From Eubacteriales bacterium (GTDB lineage: Bacteria; Bacillota; Clostridia; Peptostreptococcales; Anaerovoracaceae), in NCBI GenBank assembly GCA_029009055.1, contig JAQXJR010000018.1, positions 1-34,010 on the forward strand: 34,010 nt of DNA, read 5' to 3'. Below the pieces are notes generated by a model. The model did not search any database. It was not told the DNA's origin and worked only from the letters and a program-made list of their open reading frames with translations. Each line of letters starts with the position of its first letter. The first letter of the stretch is position 1. The position numbers were made by a program, and so were the translations under genes. Below are positions 8,463 through 16,047 of this stretch, piece by piece.

Positions 8463-8753
8463 ACTACCTCCCGCGCCGCTCCTCAGCCTGCCTAATAAAG
8501 ATGGCAGAGCCGAAAACGCCGGCGTATATGCTTTGCTGGGTGAAATATATGAATATTCTAACATATCCGTACATGATCCGCCCACCCGGATGTGATGCAC
8601 ATAAAATCATGCATACGAAAAACCGAGCCCGCTAATCTTCCTTTAACTTCAGATTTCTGTTAAGATGAAAAATATAGAAACGATAACTTTACATCACGCT
8701 TTTAAGCAGCCTGCCCGATACGCGGGACAGGCAGGTAAAAGGGGGAATTTCCG
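8463..8753. promoter_or_regulatory. Divergent promoter region between the SDR gene and gap
   Basis: This 291-base gap separates the only divergent gene pair. On the plus strand an extended -10 (TG-T-TAAGAT, -10 at 8661-8666) could drive gap. On the minus strand an extended -10 (TG-T-TAGAAT, -10 at 8555-8560) could drive the SDR gene. Neither has a good -35. The gap leader ends in a hairpin (8709-8732: GCCTG, CCCG, loop, CGGG, CAGGC) immediately before the GGGGG ribosome binding site at about 8741-8745. A repeat copy occupies 8503-8540. Confidence 0.4.
8503..8540 (+). repeat. Dispersed GC-rich element, copy 2 (upstream of the SDR gene)
   Basis: Plus-strand reading starts GGCAGAGCCG and ends TGCTTTGCTG. 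The same two 10-mers bracket the copy upstream of cysK (13396-13432, minus strand). Here the orientation is opposite to the downstream SDR gene. Confidence 0.55.
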
Positions 8754-9776
8754 ATGAGTATTAAATTAGCTATCAATGGATTCGGAAGGATCGGACGCCT
8801 GGCTTTCCGTCAGGTATTCGAGGATAAGGACATCGACATAGTCGCGATAAACGACCTGACCAAGCCGGAAATGCTGGCTTACCTGCTGAAATACGACAGC
8901 AGCCAGGGTAAATACGATAAGTATTCCATAGAGTACGATGATGACAGCATCACAGTGGATGGCAGAAGGATCACCATCTATAAGGAGCCGGACGCTCACA
9001 ACCTCCCTTGGGGTGACCTGGACGTAGATATAGTCCTCGAGTGCACAGGCTTCTACACATCTAAGACGAAGGCACAGGCCCACCTGGATGCCGGCGCTAA
9101 GAAGGTCCTGATCTCAGCCCCAGCCGGAAGCGACGTTCCGACTATCGTTTACGGAGTGAACCATGACATCCTGACTAAGGACGACAGGATCGTTTCCGGC
9201 GCTTCATGCACCACGAACTGCCTGGCTCCTATGGCTAAGGCCTTGAACGAGTACAGGGAACTGAGGACAGGCTTCATGACTACTATCCACGCTTACACGG
9301 GCGACCAGATGCTTCTGGACGGACCGCAGAGGAAGGGCGTGTTCAGAAGGTCCAGAGCCGCGGCTGTAAATATCGTTCCGGCTAACACCGGCGCAGCTAA
9401 GGCTATAGGCCTCGTTATTCCTGAACTGGACGGTAAGCTCATAGGCTCCGCTCAGCGCGTTCCTGTAACATCAGGTTCCATCACCATCCTGGACGCTACT
9501 CTTAAGGACATGACTGATTCCGTTTCCGTAGAGGGTATAAATGAAGCCATGAAGGCGGCTCAGACAGAGTCTTTCGGCTATAACGACGAGGAGATCGTTT
9601 CTTCAGATATAGTCGGCACGACATACGGCTCTGTATTCGACGCCACACAGACACTGGCACAGAAGTGTGGAACTCATATCTACGAGGTAAGAGTAGTCGC
9701 CTGGTATGATAACGAGAACGGCTACACCAGCCAGCTGATCAGAACGCTGAAGCACATGGTTTCTCTGGGGATCTAA
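8754..9776 (+). CDS. gap: Glyceraldehyde-3-phosphate dehydrogenase (NAD-dependent)
   Basis: Glycolytic GAPDH of 340 residues, oxidising glyceraldehyde-3-phosphate to 1,3-bisphosphoglycerate with NAD. The Rossmann glycine motif INGFGRIGR is at 8-16. The acidic residue in AINDL (about 32-34) indicates NAD rather than NADP. The catalytic Cys is in SGASCTTNC near residue 153, the general-base His is in TIHAYTGDQ, and WYDNENGY closes the fold. It is the only plus-strand gene in the window and looks monocistronic: a promoter region lies upstream, a terminator follows at 9817-9855, and no pgk or tpi is adjacent. The ATG follows a GGGGG tract by about 8 bases. Its codon use is that of a highly expressed gene. 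Confidence 0.97.
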   Translation: MSIKLAINGFGRIGRLAFRQVFEDKDIDIVAINDLTKPEMLAYLLKYDSSQGKYDKYSIEYDDDSITVDGRRITIYKEPDAHNLPWGDLDVDIVLECTGFYTSKTKAQAHLDAGAKKVLISAPAGSDVPTIVYGVNHDILTKDDRIVSGASCTTNCLAPMAKALNEYRELRTGFMTTIHAYTGDQMLLDGPQRKGVFRRSRAAAVNIVPANTGAAKAIGLVIPELDGKLIGSAQRVPVTSGSITILDATLKDMTDSVSVEGINEAMKAAQTESFGYNDEEIVSSDIVGTTYGSVFDATQTLAQKCGTHIYEVRVVAWYDNENGYTSQLIRTLKHMVSLGI

Positions 9777-9816
9777 GCGCTTTAGCAAAGCCTGAACGTA
9801 TTTGATTCGCATTTAG

Positions 9817-9855
9817 ACCGAGGGGCAGCATACCAAGCCGCCCTTCGGTTTTTTA
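9817..9855 (+). terminator. Rho-independent terminator of gap
   Basis: ACCGAGGGGC pairs with GCCCTTCGGT (one G-U pair) and is followed by TTTTTTA. It ends the plus-strand gap transcript 40-80 bases after the stop codon. Confidence 0.9.
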
Positions 9856-9859
9856 TTTT

Positions 9860-9898
9860 AAAATAAAAATAAGGCAGCCCGGGGCGGCGGACTGCCTG
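9860..9898 (-). terminator. Rho-independent terminator of nifS-mnmA
   Basis: On the minus strand AGGCAGTCC pairs with GGGCTGCCT (9 bp, one G-U pair) and is followed by TTATTTTTATTTT. It lies 34 bases after the mnmA stop and abuts the gap terminator, so convergent transcripts end back to back. Confidence 0.85.
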
Positions 9899-9931
9899 AA
9901 AGGTAATATTTAGTTTCCCTTTGCTGAGAAA

Positions 9932-11008
9932 TCAGACTTCCGTTATCGTTCCGCCGCCGACTACGTTATCTCCCTGATAGACCACGGCAGCCTGTCCCTT
10001 AGTCACAGCTCTCTCCGGCTCATCGAACACTATAGAGACAGTCCCGTCATCTCCGGCGGTTATGGTAGCAGGCGCCGCTTTCTGACTGTACCTGACCTTA
10101 ACTTCCCCACGGAATGGCGCGTCCGGCTTCTCGAAAGCGATCCAGTTGAAATCACTGACCTTAAGCTCTGTAGTGAACAGCTCTTCGTTCGGCGCTAAGA
10201 CCACCCTATTATGCTCTACGTCTTTCTCCTTAACGTACATAGGGTGCGGCAGAGCCAGGCCCAAGCCCTTACGCTGACCTGTGGTGTAGCCGATTATGCC
10301 CTTATGCCTGCCCAGCACATTACCATCCTGATCGACGAAGTCACCTTCCGGATATTCTTTGCCAGTGAAATTCTCGATGAAGCCCGCGTAGTCGCCATCC
10401 GGGACGAAGCATATGTCCTGGCTGTCACGCTTTCTCGCGTTTATGAAACCCTGGTCCTCAGCTATCTCCCGCGTCTCGTCCTTAACCATGCCTCCGAGCG
10501 GGAATAATGTGTGCGCCAACTGGTCCTGAGTCAATGAATAAAGCACGTATGTCTGGTCCTTATGGTTGTCAGTCGCCTTCTTCAGCAGATACCTGCCGGA
10601 CGCCTCGTCATACTCGACCCTGGCGTAATGTCCCGTCGCCACATAGTCGTAACCAATGTCCCGTGCCCGCTCATAAAGCTTCTTGAACTTGATATATCTA
10701 TTGCAGTCTATGCAAGGGTTCGGTGTCCAGCCCTTCTCATAAGCCGCTACGAACCTATCGATGACCTCTTGCTCGAAATCATCCGAAAAATTAAAGACCC
10801 TGTACGGGACCCCCATCTTATATGCCACTGACCTGGCGTCCTCCATATCAGCCAGGCTGCAGCATGTCTTATCCTTAATGCCGACTGTCTCGTTTTCATA
10901 AAGCTTAAGCGTGACGCCCATAGCTTCATACCCGGCTTCTTTCACCAGATAGAGAGCCACACTGCTGTCCACTCCCCCGCTCATAGCGACTATAGCTTTC
11001 TTAGCCAA
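9932..11008 (-). CDS. mnmA: tRNA-specific 2-thiouridylase MnmA
   Basis: MnmA (TrmU) uses ATP and a protein persulfide to thiolate U34 of tRNA-Lys, -Glu and -Gln. The PP-loop SGGVDSS is at 10-16. The nucleophilic Cys is in NPCIDCN (about 97) and the second catalytic Cys in SQDICFVPDGDY (about 200). The C-terminal beta-barrel domain includes VRYSQKAAPA. I use a TTG start at 11008: AAGGAGA precedes it by 6 bases and the product then begins MAKKAIVAMSGGVDSS, as is standard for the family. The ATG at 11041 would add 11 residues encoded inside a dispersed repeat copy (11030-11065). The gene follows nifS by about 108 bases, the same pairing as yrvO-mnmA in Bacillus, where the desulfurase hands sulfur to MnmA. 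Confidence 0.93.
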   Translation of the reverse strand: MAKKAIVAMSGGVDSSVALYLVKEAGYEAMGVTLKLYENETVGIKDKTCCSLADMEDARSVAYKMGVPYRVFNFSDDFEQEVIDRFVAAYEKGWTPNPCIDCNRYIKFKKLYERARDIGYDYVATGHYARVEYDEASGRYLLKKATDNHKDQTYVLYSLTQDQLAHTLFPLGGMVKDETREIAEDQGFINARKRDSQDICFVPDGDYAGFIENFTGKEYPEGDFVDQDGNVLGRHKGIIGYTTGQRKGLGLALPHPMYVKEKDVEHNRVVLAPNEELFTTELKVSDFNWIAFEKPDAPFRGEVKVRYSQKAAPATITAGDDGTVSIVFDEPERAVTKGQAAVVYQGDNVVGGGTITEV

Positions 11009-11029
11009 TTCATATCTCCTTATATCATC

Positions 11030-11065
11030 CAGCAAATCCATCCCGCGCCGTCAGGCTCCGCCCTC
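11030..11065 (-). repeat. Dispersed GC-rich element, copy 3 (upstream of mnmA)
   Basis: Minus strand: GGGCGGAGCCTGACGGCGCG, then GG and ATGGATTTGCTG. It matches the copy upstream of purC (27561-27594) at about 29 of 34 positions, the closest pair in the window. It overlaps the apparent but probably false ATG start of mnmA. Confidence 0.75.
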
Positions 11066-11116
11066 TTAGAGAGTCCTAACGGAATAGCCTTGCAAAACCA
11101 TCCCCGACTCGTTCGC

Positions 11117-12250
11117 TTACCTGCTCCTCAGGTCCCGGCATATCTCCTTCAGCGCCTCGACTGTGTTATTGATATCTTCCATGGTGTTCCTGTAAGACAG
11201 GGTGAACCTGACGCTGTCCCTGATCTCGCTGTCAGGAAGACCGATCGCCCTAAGCACGTGTGACGGCTCTATGGCGCCGGCTGAACAGGCAGAGCCCGCT
11301 GAGGCGCATATGCCCTTAGCGTCCAGCCTGAAGAGCATGGTCTCGTTCTCTATGCCGTCGAACGTAATATTCACATTCCCCGGCAGCCTGTCATCTCTCG
11401 ACCCATTAAGCCTGGTACCCGGGATCTCGTCCAGTATCCTGTCTATGAGCGTGTCCCTCAGCTTCCGCTCGTAGACCATCCTGACAGACATATCCTTCTC
11501 GGCGTCCTTTATCGCCTGCCCCATGGCCGCTATAGCCGGGACGTTATGGGTGCCTGCTCTCTTACCGTGCTCCTGGCCGCCTCCGTGTACGAAAGGCTCC
11601 AGATCCAGGCCTTTTCTTATGTATAAAAAGCCGGACCCCTTAGCCCCGCCGAACTTATGAGCGCTGGCCGACAGCATGTCTATGTGCATCTTCTCGACAT
11701 CTACCGGTATGTGGCCCACAGCCTGGACAGCGTCAGTATGGAACCAGGCGCCGGAAGTCCTGACTATATCGGCTATCTCTTCTATAGGCTGAATGGTCCC
11801 TATCTCGTTATTAGCCGTCATGACAGATACCAGGCAGGTCTCCTCGTCTAAAGCGGCCCTCAGCGCCTCTACATCCACGAAACCATCTCCGGACACCGGA
11901 AGATACGTGACTCTGAAACCCTGCTTCTCCAGATACTTACAAGTATTGATAACAGCCGGGTGTTCTATGGCGGTCGTGATAATATGCCTCTTCTTCTGAT
12001 ACATATTCGCCATGGCTGTAAGCGCCCAGTTATCCGACTCGCTCCCGCCCGACGTGAAATATATCTCAGAAGGGCTGGCCCCTATAGCCTGCGCCACCTG
12101 GATCCTCGCGGCTTCCACGGCTCGGCTGGCCTCCTCGCCTATAGAGTATTGGGACAGCGGATTCCCGTAGTTAGACTTCAGGAAATACACCATCCTTACG
12201 AGAGCCTTCTCGTCCATTTCAGTTGTCGCGCCGTTATCGAGATAAATCAT
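11117..12250 (-). CDS. nifS: Cysteine desulfurase (NifS/IscS type, YrvO-like)
   Basis: PLP-dependent cysteine desulfurase of 377 residues, converting L-cysteine to alanine with formation of an enzyme persulfide. The N-terminus MIYLDNGATT is typical. The PLP lysine is in SASAHKFGG near residue 200, and the persulfide-forming Cys is in AGSACSAG near 320, within a long group-I loop. It is followed by mnmA, so its main job is probably sulfur supply for tRNA 2-thiouridine; supply for Fe-S clusters is also possible because no suf/isc genes are nearby. The ATG at 12250 follows GGAG by about 6 bases. A good sigma-A-type promoter lies at 12281-12309. This is a strong family assignment; the symbol is generic. 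Confidence 0.93.
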   Translation of the reverse strand: MIYLDNGATTEMDEKALVRMVYFLKSNYGNPLSQYSIGEEASRAVEAARIQVAQAIGASPSEIYFTSGGSESDNWALTAMANMYQKKRHIITTAIEHPAVINTCKYLEKQGFRVTYLPVSGDGFVDVEALRAALDEETCLVSVMTANNEIGTIQPIEEIADIVRTSGAWFHTDAVQAVGHIPVDVEKMHIDMLSASAHKFGGAKGSGFLYIRKGLDLEPFVHGGGQEHGKRAGTHNVPAIAAMGQAIKDAEKDMSVRMVYERKLRDTLIDRILDEIPGTRLNGSRDDRLPGNVNITFDGIENETMLFRLDAKGICASAGSACSAGAIEPSHVLRAIGLPDSEIRDSVRFTLSYRNTMEDINNTVEALKEICRDLRSR

Positions 12251-12280
12251 GACATTCTCCTATAAATCCATTTGGCTTAA

Positions 12281-12309
12281 AGTATATCACTGTAACAGGC
12301 TTTTAGCAA
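12281..12309 (-). promoter_or_regulatory. Promoter of nifS-mnmA
   Basis: Minus strand -35 TTGCTA (12304-12309), a 17-base spacer and -10 TATACT (12281-12286), about 30 bases before the nifS start. The -35 is formed by the terminal GCTTTGCTA of a dispersed repeat copy. Confidence 0.75.
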
Positions 12310-12338
12310 AGCAGACCCTGGGAAAGGCCTCCGGCAGC
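12305..12338 (-). repeat. Dispersed GC-rich element, copy 4 (upstream of nifS)
   Basis: Minus strand GCTGCCGGAGG... ending TCTGCTTTGCT. A second CTTTGCT heptamer on the plus strand (12342-12348) makes an inverted pair around the element (AGCAAAG...CTTTGCT). It supplies the -35 box of nifS. Confidence 0.5.
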
Positions 12339-12350
12339 TTCTCTTTGCTG

Positions 12351-12387
12351 TAAAAAAAGAGGACAGCCTCTAATGAAACTGTCCCCT
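12351..12387 (-). terminator. Rho-independent terminator of cysK
   Basis: Minus strand AGGGGACAG pairs with CTGTCCTCT (one G-U pair) and is followed by TTTTTTT. It lies 49 bases after the cysK stop. Confidence 0.92.
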
Positions 12388-12435
12388 AAATAAACTATTC
12401 TATTCAGCCCCGCTCCCGCGTAAGCTCAGCCCATC

Positions 12436-13368
12436 TTAGTCCTGGAAAAGCGGTGTAGACAGGTATCTGTCTCCTGTATCCGGCAGGATGACTACGATGT
12501 TCTTACCCGCGTTCTCAGGTCTCTTAGCGATCTGGATGCCTGCCCAAACAGCCGCTCCTGACGAAATTCCGACCAGTACGGAATCCTGAGCCGCGATCTC
12601 TTTACCTGTAGCGAACGCGTCCTCGTTAGATACTGTGATGATCTCATCGTAAATATCTGTGTCGAGGACTGTAGGAACGAATCCCGCGCCGATGCCCTGG
12701 ATCTTATGGGATCCGCCGTGACCCTCGGAGAGGACAGGAGAAGCCGCAGGCTCTACAGCGATAACCTTAACTTCAGGATTCTGAGCCTTCAGATACTTAC
12801 CTGTTCCTGTGATAGTTCCGCCTGTTCCGATGCCGGCTACGAAGAAGTCCACCTTACCCTCTGTGTCCTTCCAGATCTCCGGACCCGTAGTAGCTTCATG
12901 GATAGCTGGGTTAGCCGGGTTATCGAACTGTCCCGGAATGAAAGAGTTCTCTATTGATTCAGCCAGCTCATTAGCCTTAGCGATAGCGCCCTTCATGCCC
13001 TTAGCACCTTCAGTCAGCACCAGTTCAGCGCCATAAGCCTTCATGAGAGTACGTCTCTCTACGGACATGGTCTCAGGCATTACGATGATGACTCTGTATC
13101 CTCTGGCTGTAGCTACAGCGGAGAGTCCGATTCCTGTGTTTCCGGATGTCGGCTCTATAATGGTAGCTCCCGGCTTGATCTTACCAGTCTTCTCAGCGTC
13201 GTCCAGCATAGCCTTAGCGATCCTGTCCTTAATGGATCCGGCTGGGTTGAAATACTCGAGCTTAGCGATGATCTTAGCGTTAAGGCCCTCAGCCTTCTCT
13301 AAATTAGTGAGCTCCAGCAGCGGTGTATTTCCGATAAGTTCCTCGATTGAAGTTTTGATTCCTGACAT
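12436..13368 (-). CDS. cysK: Cysteine synthase A (O-acetylserine thiol-lyase)
   Basis: PLP fold-type II enzyme of 310 residues making L-cysteine from O-acetylserine and sulfide. The PLP lysine is in NPAGSIKDR near residue 45. The substrate-binding TSGNTG loop is at about 73-78, and the phosphate-binding GTGGTITG at about 184. The C-terminal [11 protein letters not shown] is typical of CysK. I start at the ATG at 13368 behind GGAGG (13378-13382); a TTG at 13383 overlaps that ribosome binding site. No cysE is adjacent. The roughly 155-base leader is structured and is preceded by a 14-codon ORF with a Cys codon, so attenuation-like control is possible (see findings). A terminator follows at 12351-12387. 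Confidence 0.95.
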   Translation of the reverse strand: MSGIKTSIEELIGNTPLLELTNLEKAEGLNAKIIAKLEYFNPAGSIKDRIAKAMLDDAEKTGKIKPGATIIEPTSGNTGIGLSAVATARGYRVIIVMPETMSVERRTLMKAYGAELVLTEGAKGMKGAIAKANELAESIENSFIPGQFDNPANPAIHEATTGPEIWKDTEGKVDFFVAGIGTGGTITGTGKYLKAQNPEVKVIAVEPAASPVLSEGHGGSHKIQGIGAGFVPTVLDTDIYDEIITVSNEDAFATGKEIAAQDSVLVGISSGAAVWAGIQIAKRPENAGKNIVVILPDTGDRYLSTPLFQD

Positions 13369-13530
13369 TTTTATTTCCTCCAAGTAATTACATATTCAGC
13401 AAAGCAGCCTCTTCCGGTCCGGCTCTGCCCTTTTCTTTTCTGAGCCCCTCCGGCTCATGAGTTTAATATCAATAGCTTAACGTCAGATGCGGTCCCGCTT
13501 CCCCCGAGCGGGCCAGGTCCCTAACCTGAA
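13369..13530 (-). promoter_or_regulatory. Structured cysK leader
   Basis: On the minus strand an extended -10 (TG-A-TATAAT, -10 at 13530-13535) lies inside an inverted repeat: TAAGTCAGATGTG pairs with CGCATCTGACGTTA at about 12 of 14 positions (about 13478-13491 with 13537-13550). Between the arms are two hairpins, CAGGT/ACCTG and CCCGCT/AGCGGG. No poly-U terminator and no T-box or S-box signature was found. The leader could act through translation control, or the inverted repeat could be an operator around the promoter. Confidence 0.5.
13397..13432 (-). repeat. Dispersed GC-rich element, copy 5 (cysK leader)
   Basis: Minus strand GGCAGAGCCG... ending CTGCTTTGCTG. It sits in the cysK 5' leader, just before the ribosome binding site. 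A TGAGCC/GGCTCA hairpin with a 4-base loop is next to it (about 13441-13459). Confidence 0.55.
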
Positions 13531-13575
13531 TTATATCACATCTGACTTAGCACATCGTCTATCCAGGATAATCAT
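13531..13575 (-). CDS. Possible leader peptide upstream of cysK (14 aa)
   Basis: A 14-codon ORF encodes MIILDRRCAKSDVI. It has a full AGGAGG ribosome binding site (13583-13588) with ideal 7-base spacing, far better than most short ORFs show by chance. Its only Cys codon (TGT) lies immediately before the first arm of the leader's long inverted repeat, and its stop codon falls within the TATAAT-like sequence. A ribosome paused at this codon when Cys-tRNA is scarce would cover the arm and prevent pairing. That is an inference from layout; expression would require a promoter upstream of 13600. Confidence 0.4.
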   Translation of the reverse strand: MIILDRRCAKSDVI

Positions 13576-13703
13576 TTATCATCCTCCTATACCCTCAGTA
13601 TGTCTTTCATTATTTCAAGAGGCTTTAATTACCTACTTACCTCCTGTGTTTATAGTGTAATTCCTTCCATGTAGGATGTCAATAAAAAGTTGTGGAAAAA
13701 ATC

Positions 13704-13745
13704 AAAAAAAACGAGCCCCAGGCACAAAACCTGATGGCTCGCTAT
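13704..13745 (-). terminator. Rho-independent terminator of the cobalamin operon
   Basis: Minus strand: CGAGCC and CAGG pair with CCTG and GGCTCG around a short loop, followed by TTTTTTTT and a second T-rich run. It lies about 93 bases after the cbiC stop and ends the 12-gene transcript. Confidence 0.92.
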
Positions 13746-13837
13746 AAAATCAATATATATGGCAGCCGCTGGTAAGGAAGTCAGAGACCCCACGGCATAA
13801 TAAATATTTGCTCGGTAAGCGGCATGATGCCCTAATG

Positions 13838-14518
13838 TCAGCCCTTCCAACCCCTGGCGGATGGGTCTAACGTGTTGCTGGCCTGGTAGAGCAGAGCGTT
13901 GCAGATGCAGGCTGCTACATTGCTTCCGCCTTTTCTTCCCATAGCCGCTATGGCAGGGATACCATACTTCTCGCATGTGTCCATGAGGTATTCCTTACTC
14001 TCTACCACGTTAACGAAGCCGACAGGAACGGCGATGACCATGAGAGGCCTGAGCCCCGCTTCTATCATCTCCGCGATTTTTATAAGAGCCGTCGGCGCGT
14101 TTCCTACAGCGTAGACCAGAGAATCCGGATAGTCCTTAGCCGCCTGCTCCATGGAAGCCACAGCCCTCGTAGTCCCCGCCTTCTTAGCAGCCTCCATGAT
14201 CTCAGGGTCTGCCATGTAGCAGTGGGCGTCGTCGCCCAGCTTCTTAAGGGAAGGCTTGCTGATACCGGAATAAGCCATGTTCGTATCTGTTACGATCGTG
14301 ACTCCGCCCTTCTGGAATATCTCTATACCCTTCCTGCAAGCATCCTCCGTGAACCTCATGTTCTCAGCGTAATCGAAATCAGCTGTCGTGTGGATGACGC
14401 GCTTTACTACTGCTTCGTTCTCGGGTGGAACAGTTATTCCTCTCTCTTCCAGCTCTCCGCCGATTATCTTCATGCTGGTGCGCTCGATATCGGCAGGTAA
14501 AACATGTTTGAATTCCAT
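13838..14518 (-). CDS. cbiC: Cobalt-precorrin-8 methylmutase CbiC
   Basis: Moves the methyl group from C11 to C12 of cobalt-precorrin-8 to give cobyrinate. The protein has 226 residues, typical for the family. The catalytic His is in RVIHTTADFDY near residue 43, and MGRKGGSNVAAAI-type glycine-rich sequence lies near the C-terminus. It is the last gene of the cobalamin operon, separated from cbiP by 41 bases, and is followed by a terminator. In many operons cbiC is near the front; here it trails the amidase genes. Confidence 0.95.
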   Translation of the reverse strand: MEFKHVLPADIERTSMKIIGGELEERGITVPPENEAVVKRVIHTTADFDYAENMRFTEDACRKGIEIFQKGGVTIVTDTNMAYSGISKPSLKKLGDDAHCYMADPEIMEAAKKAGTTRAVASMEQAAKDYPDSLVYAVGNAPTALIKIAEMIEAGLRPLMVIAVPVGFVNVVESKEYLMDTCEKYGIPAIAAMGRKGGSNVAACICNALLYQASNTLDPSARGWKG

Positions 14519-14559
14519 TTATTCTCCTTATTCTTAATCTTAAATTAATAATACTAAAA

Positions 14560-16047
14560 TTACTGTTTATCTAAGATCTCGTATATCTTATCCATGTCCA
14601 AAGCCTGGCGCACGCCCTCGGCCAGGAGGTCGTACTGCTGCTCCTTATATTCGGCGTGGGAAACAGGCTTTATATCGGAGATATCCAGCCCCTTTCTCTT
14701 TGCTAGGTAATCAGCCAGCTTCTCCGTGAGCTCGCCTGTGTCGAAGAGGCCATGCAGGTATGTGCCGAACACATCGCCATCTATGCAGCCCTCAGGCTCG
14801 CCATTCTCCAATGTATCGAATGGCTTTCCATCAACTGTGGTCACGCCCATGTGGATCTCGTAGCCATCGAGCTCAGCGCCGGCGAATGGCTCAGCCGTAA
14901 CGTCAGCGTGGAAGCGGGTCCTGGTCTTCTTCGGCGTGAATGTCGTCTCAGTTGGAAGAAGTCCCATGCCGTGCAGCTCTTCCCTATTACCTTCCGTGTG
15001 GTCAGGATTATGGAGCTCGCGCCCCAGCATCTGGTAGCCGCCGCAGACACCCAGCACAGGCGTGCCCTTAGCGTGGAGCTTCAGTATCTGGTTCTCCAGA
15101 CCGCTCTCCCTCATCCATACCAGGTCGTCCATGGTGTTCTTAGTCCCCGGTATTATTATCAGGTCAGGTTCTCCGAGTTTCTTAGCCTCCCTGACGTATC
15201 TGACTCCCAGCGCCGGATGCGCCTCGAGTGGCGAGAAATCCGTGAAGTTCGAAAGCCTAGGCAGCCTGATCACAGCCACGTCTATAGGCTTTACGGCCTT
15301 CTCGACCTTCAGCCTAGCGGATAGGGAATCCTCGTCATCTATATCCACATTCAGGAAAGGCACCACGCCCAGGACAGGGACGCCAGCCTTCTCTTCCAGT
15401 TCTGTAAGTCCCGGCTTCAGTATGTTTATGTCGCCGCGGAACTTATTTATCACGAGGCCTTTCACTCTGGCTCTCTCTTCATCGTTCAGCAAAGCCACAG
15501 TCCCGTAAAGCTGGGCGAACACGCCGCCTCTGTCTATATCTCCCGCCAGGAGGACAGGAGCGTCTACCATGTGGGCAAAGCCCATGTTCACTATGTCGTC
15601 TTCTCTTAAGTTTATCTCAGCCGGGCTGCCGGCGCCTTCTATTACCATGACATCGGCATTTTCAGCCAAGCCATAATAGGCGTCCAGTATGTCCGGGACT
15701 ATGTTATCTTTATATTTATAATAATCCACAGCCGACATGGTGCCGCGGATCTCGCCGCAGACTATGACCTGACTTCCCGTATCGCTGGAAGGCTTAAGAA
15801 GGACAGGATTCATCCTCACGTCCGGTTCCAGCCCGGCGGCTTCCGCCTGTGCTACCTGAGCCCTGCCCATCTCCAAGCCGTCCTTAGTTATATAGCTGTT
15901 AAGAGCCATATTCTGAGCCTTGAACGGGACCGGTCTCAGGCCATCCTGCTTGAATATCCGGCACAGAGCTGTGCACAGGATGCTCTTACCGGCGTCGGAC
16001 ATGGTTCCCTGGACCATTATGCATTTCACATGTTTTCTCTCGGGCAT
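14560..16047 (-). CDS. cbiP: Cobyric acid synthase CbiP/CobQ (glutamine-dependent)
   Basis: Amidates carboxylates b, d, e and g of adenosylcobyrinate a,c-diamide using glutamine and ATP. The protein has 495 residues. An N-terminal dethiobiotin-synthetase-like P-loop domain (MVQGTMSDAGKSIL, about 11-24) is followed by a class I glutamine amidotransferase domain with the nucleophilic Cys in VLGVCGGYQMLG near 335 and the catalytic His in FGTYLHGLFD near 430. The ATG at 16047 lies 7 bases after GGGAGG and overlaps the end of cobD by 22 bases, suggesting translational coupling. Confidence 0.95.
   Translation of the reverse strand: MPERKHVKCIMVQGTMSDAGKSILCTALCRIFKQDGLRPVPFKAQNMALNSYITKDGLEMGRAQVAQAEAAGLEPDVRMNPVLLKPSSDTGSQVIVCGEIRGTMSAVDYYKYKDNIVPDILDAYYGLAENADVMVIEGAGSPAEINLREDDIVNMGFAHMVDAPVLLAGDIDRGGVFAQLYGTVALLNDEERARVKGLVINKFRGDINILKPGLTELEEKAGVPVLGVVPFLNVDIDDEDSLSARLKVEKAVKPIDVAVIRLPRLSNFTDFSPLEAHPALGVRYVREAKKLGEPDLIIIPGTKNTMDDLVWMRESGLENQILKLHAKGTPVLGVCGGYQMLGRELHNPDHTEGNREELHGMGLLPTETTFTPKKTRTRFHADVTAEPFAGAELDGYEIHMGVTTVDGKPFDTLENGEPEGCIDGDVFGTYLHGLFDTGELTEKLADYLAKRKGLDISDIKPVSHAEYKEQQYDLLAEGVRQALDMDKIYEILDKQ

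Noticed and set aside
12305-12350. c-di-GMP (GEMM) riboswitch suggested by GCAAAGC and CCTCCGGC strings
   Set aside because: The order and spacing of GEMM conserved elements are not met; the strings belong to the dispersed element.
13369-13700. T-box or SAM riboswitch ahead of cysK
   Set aside because: Neither the T-box GGTGGNACCGCG sequence nor S-box core sequences are present.
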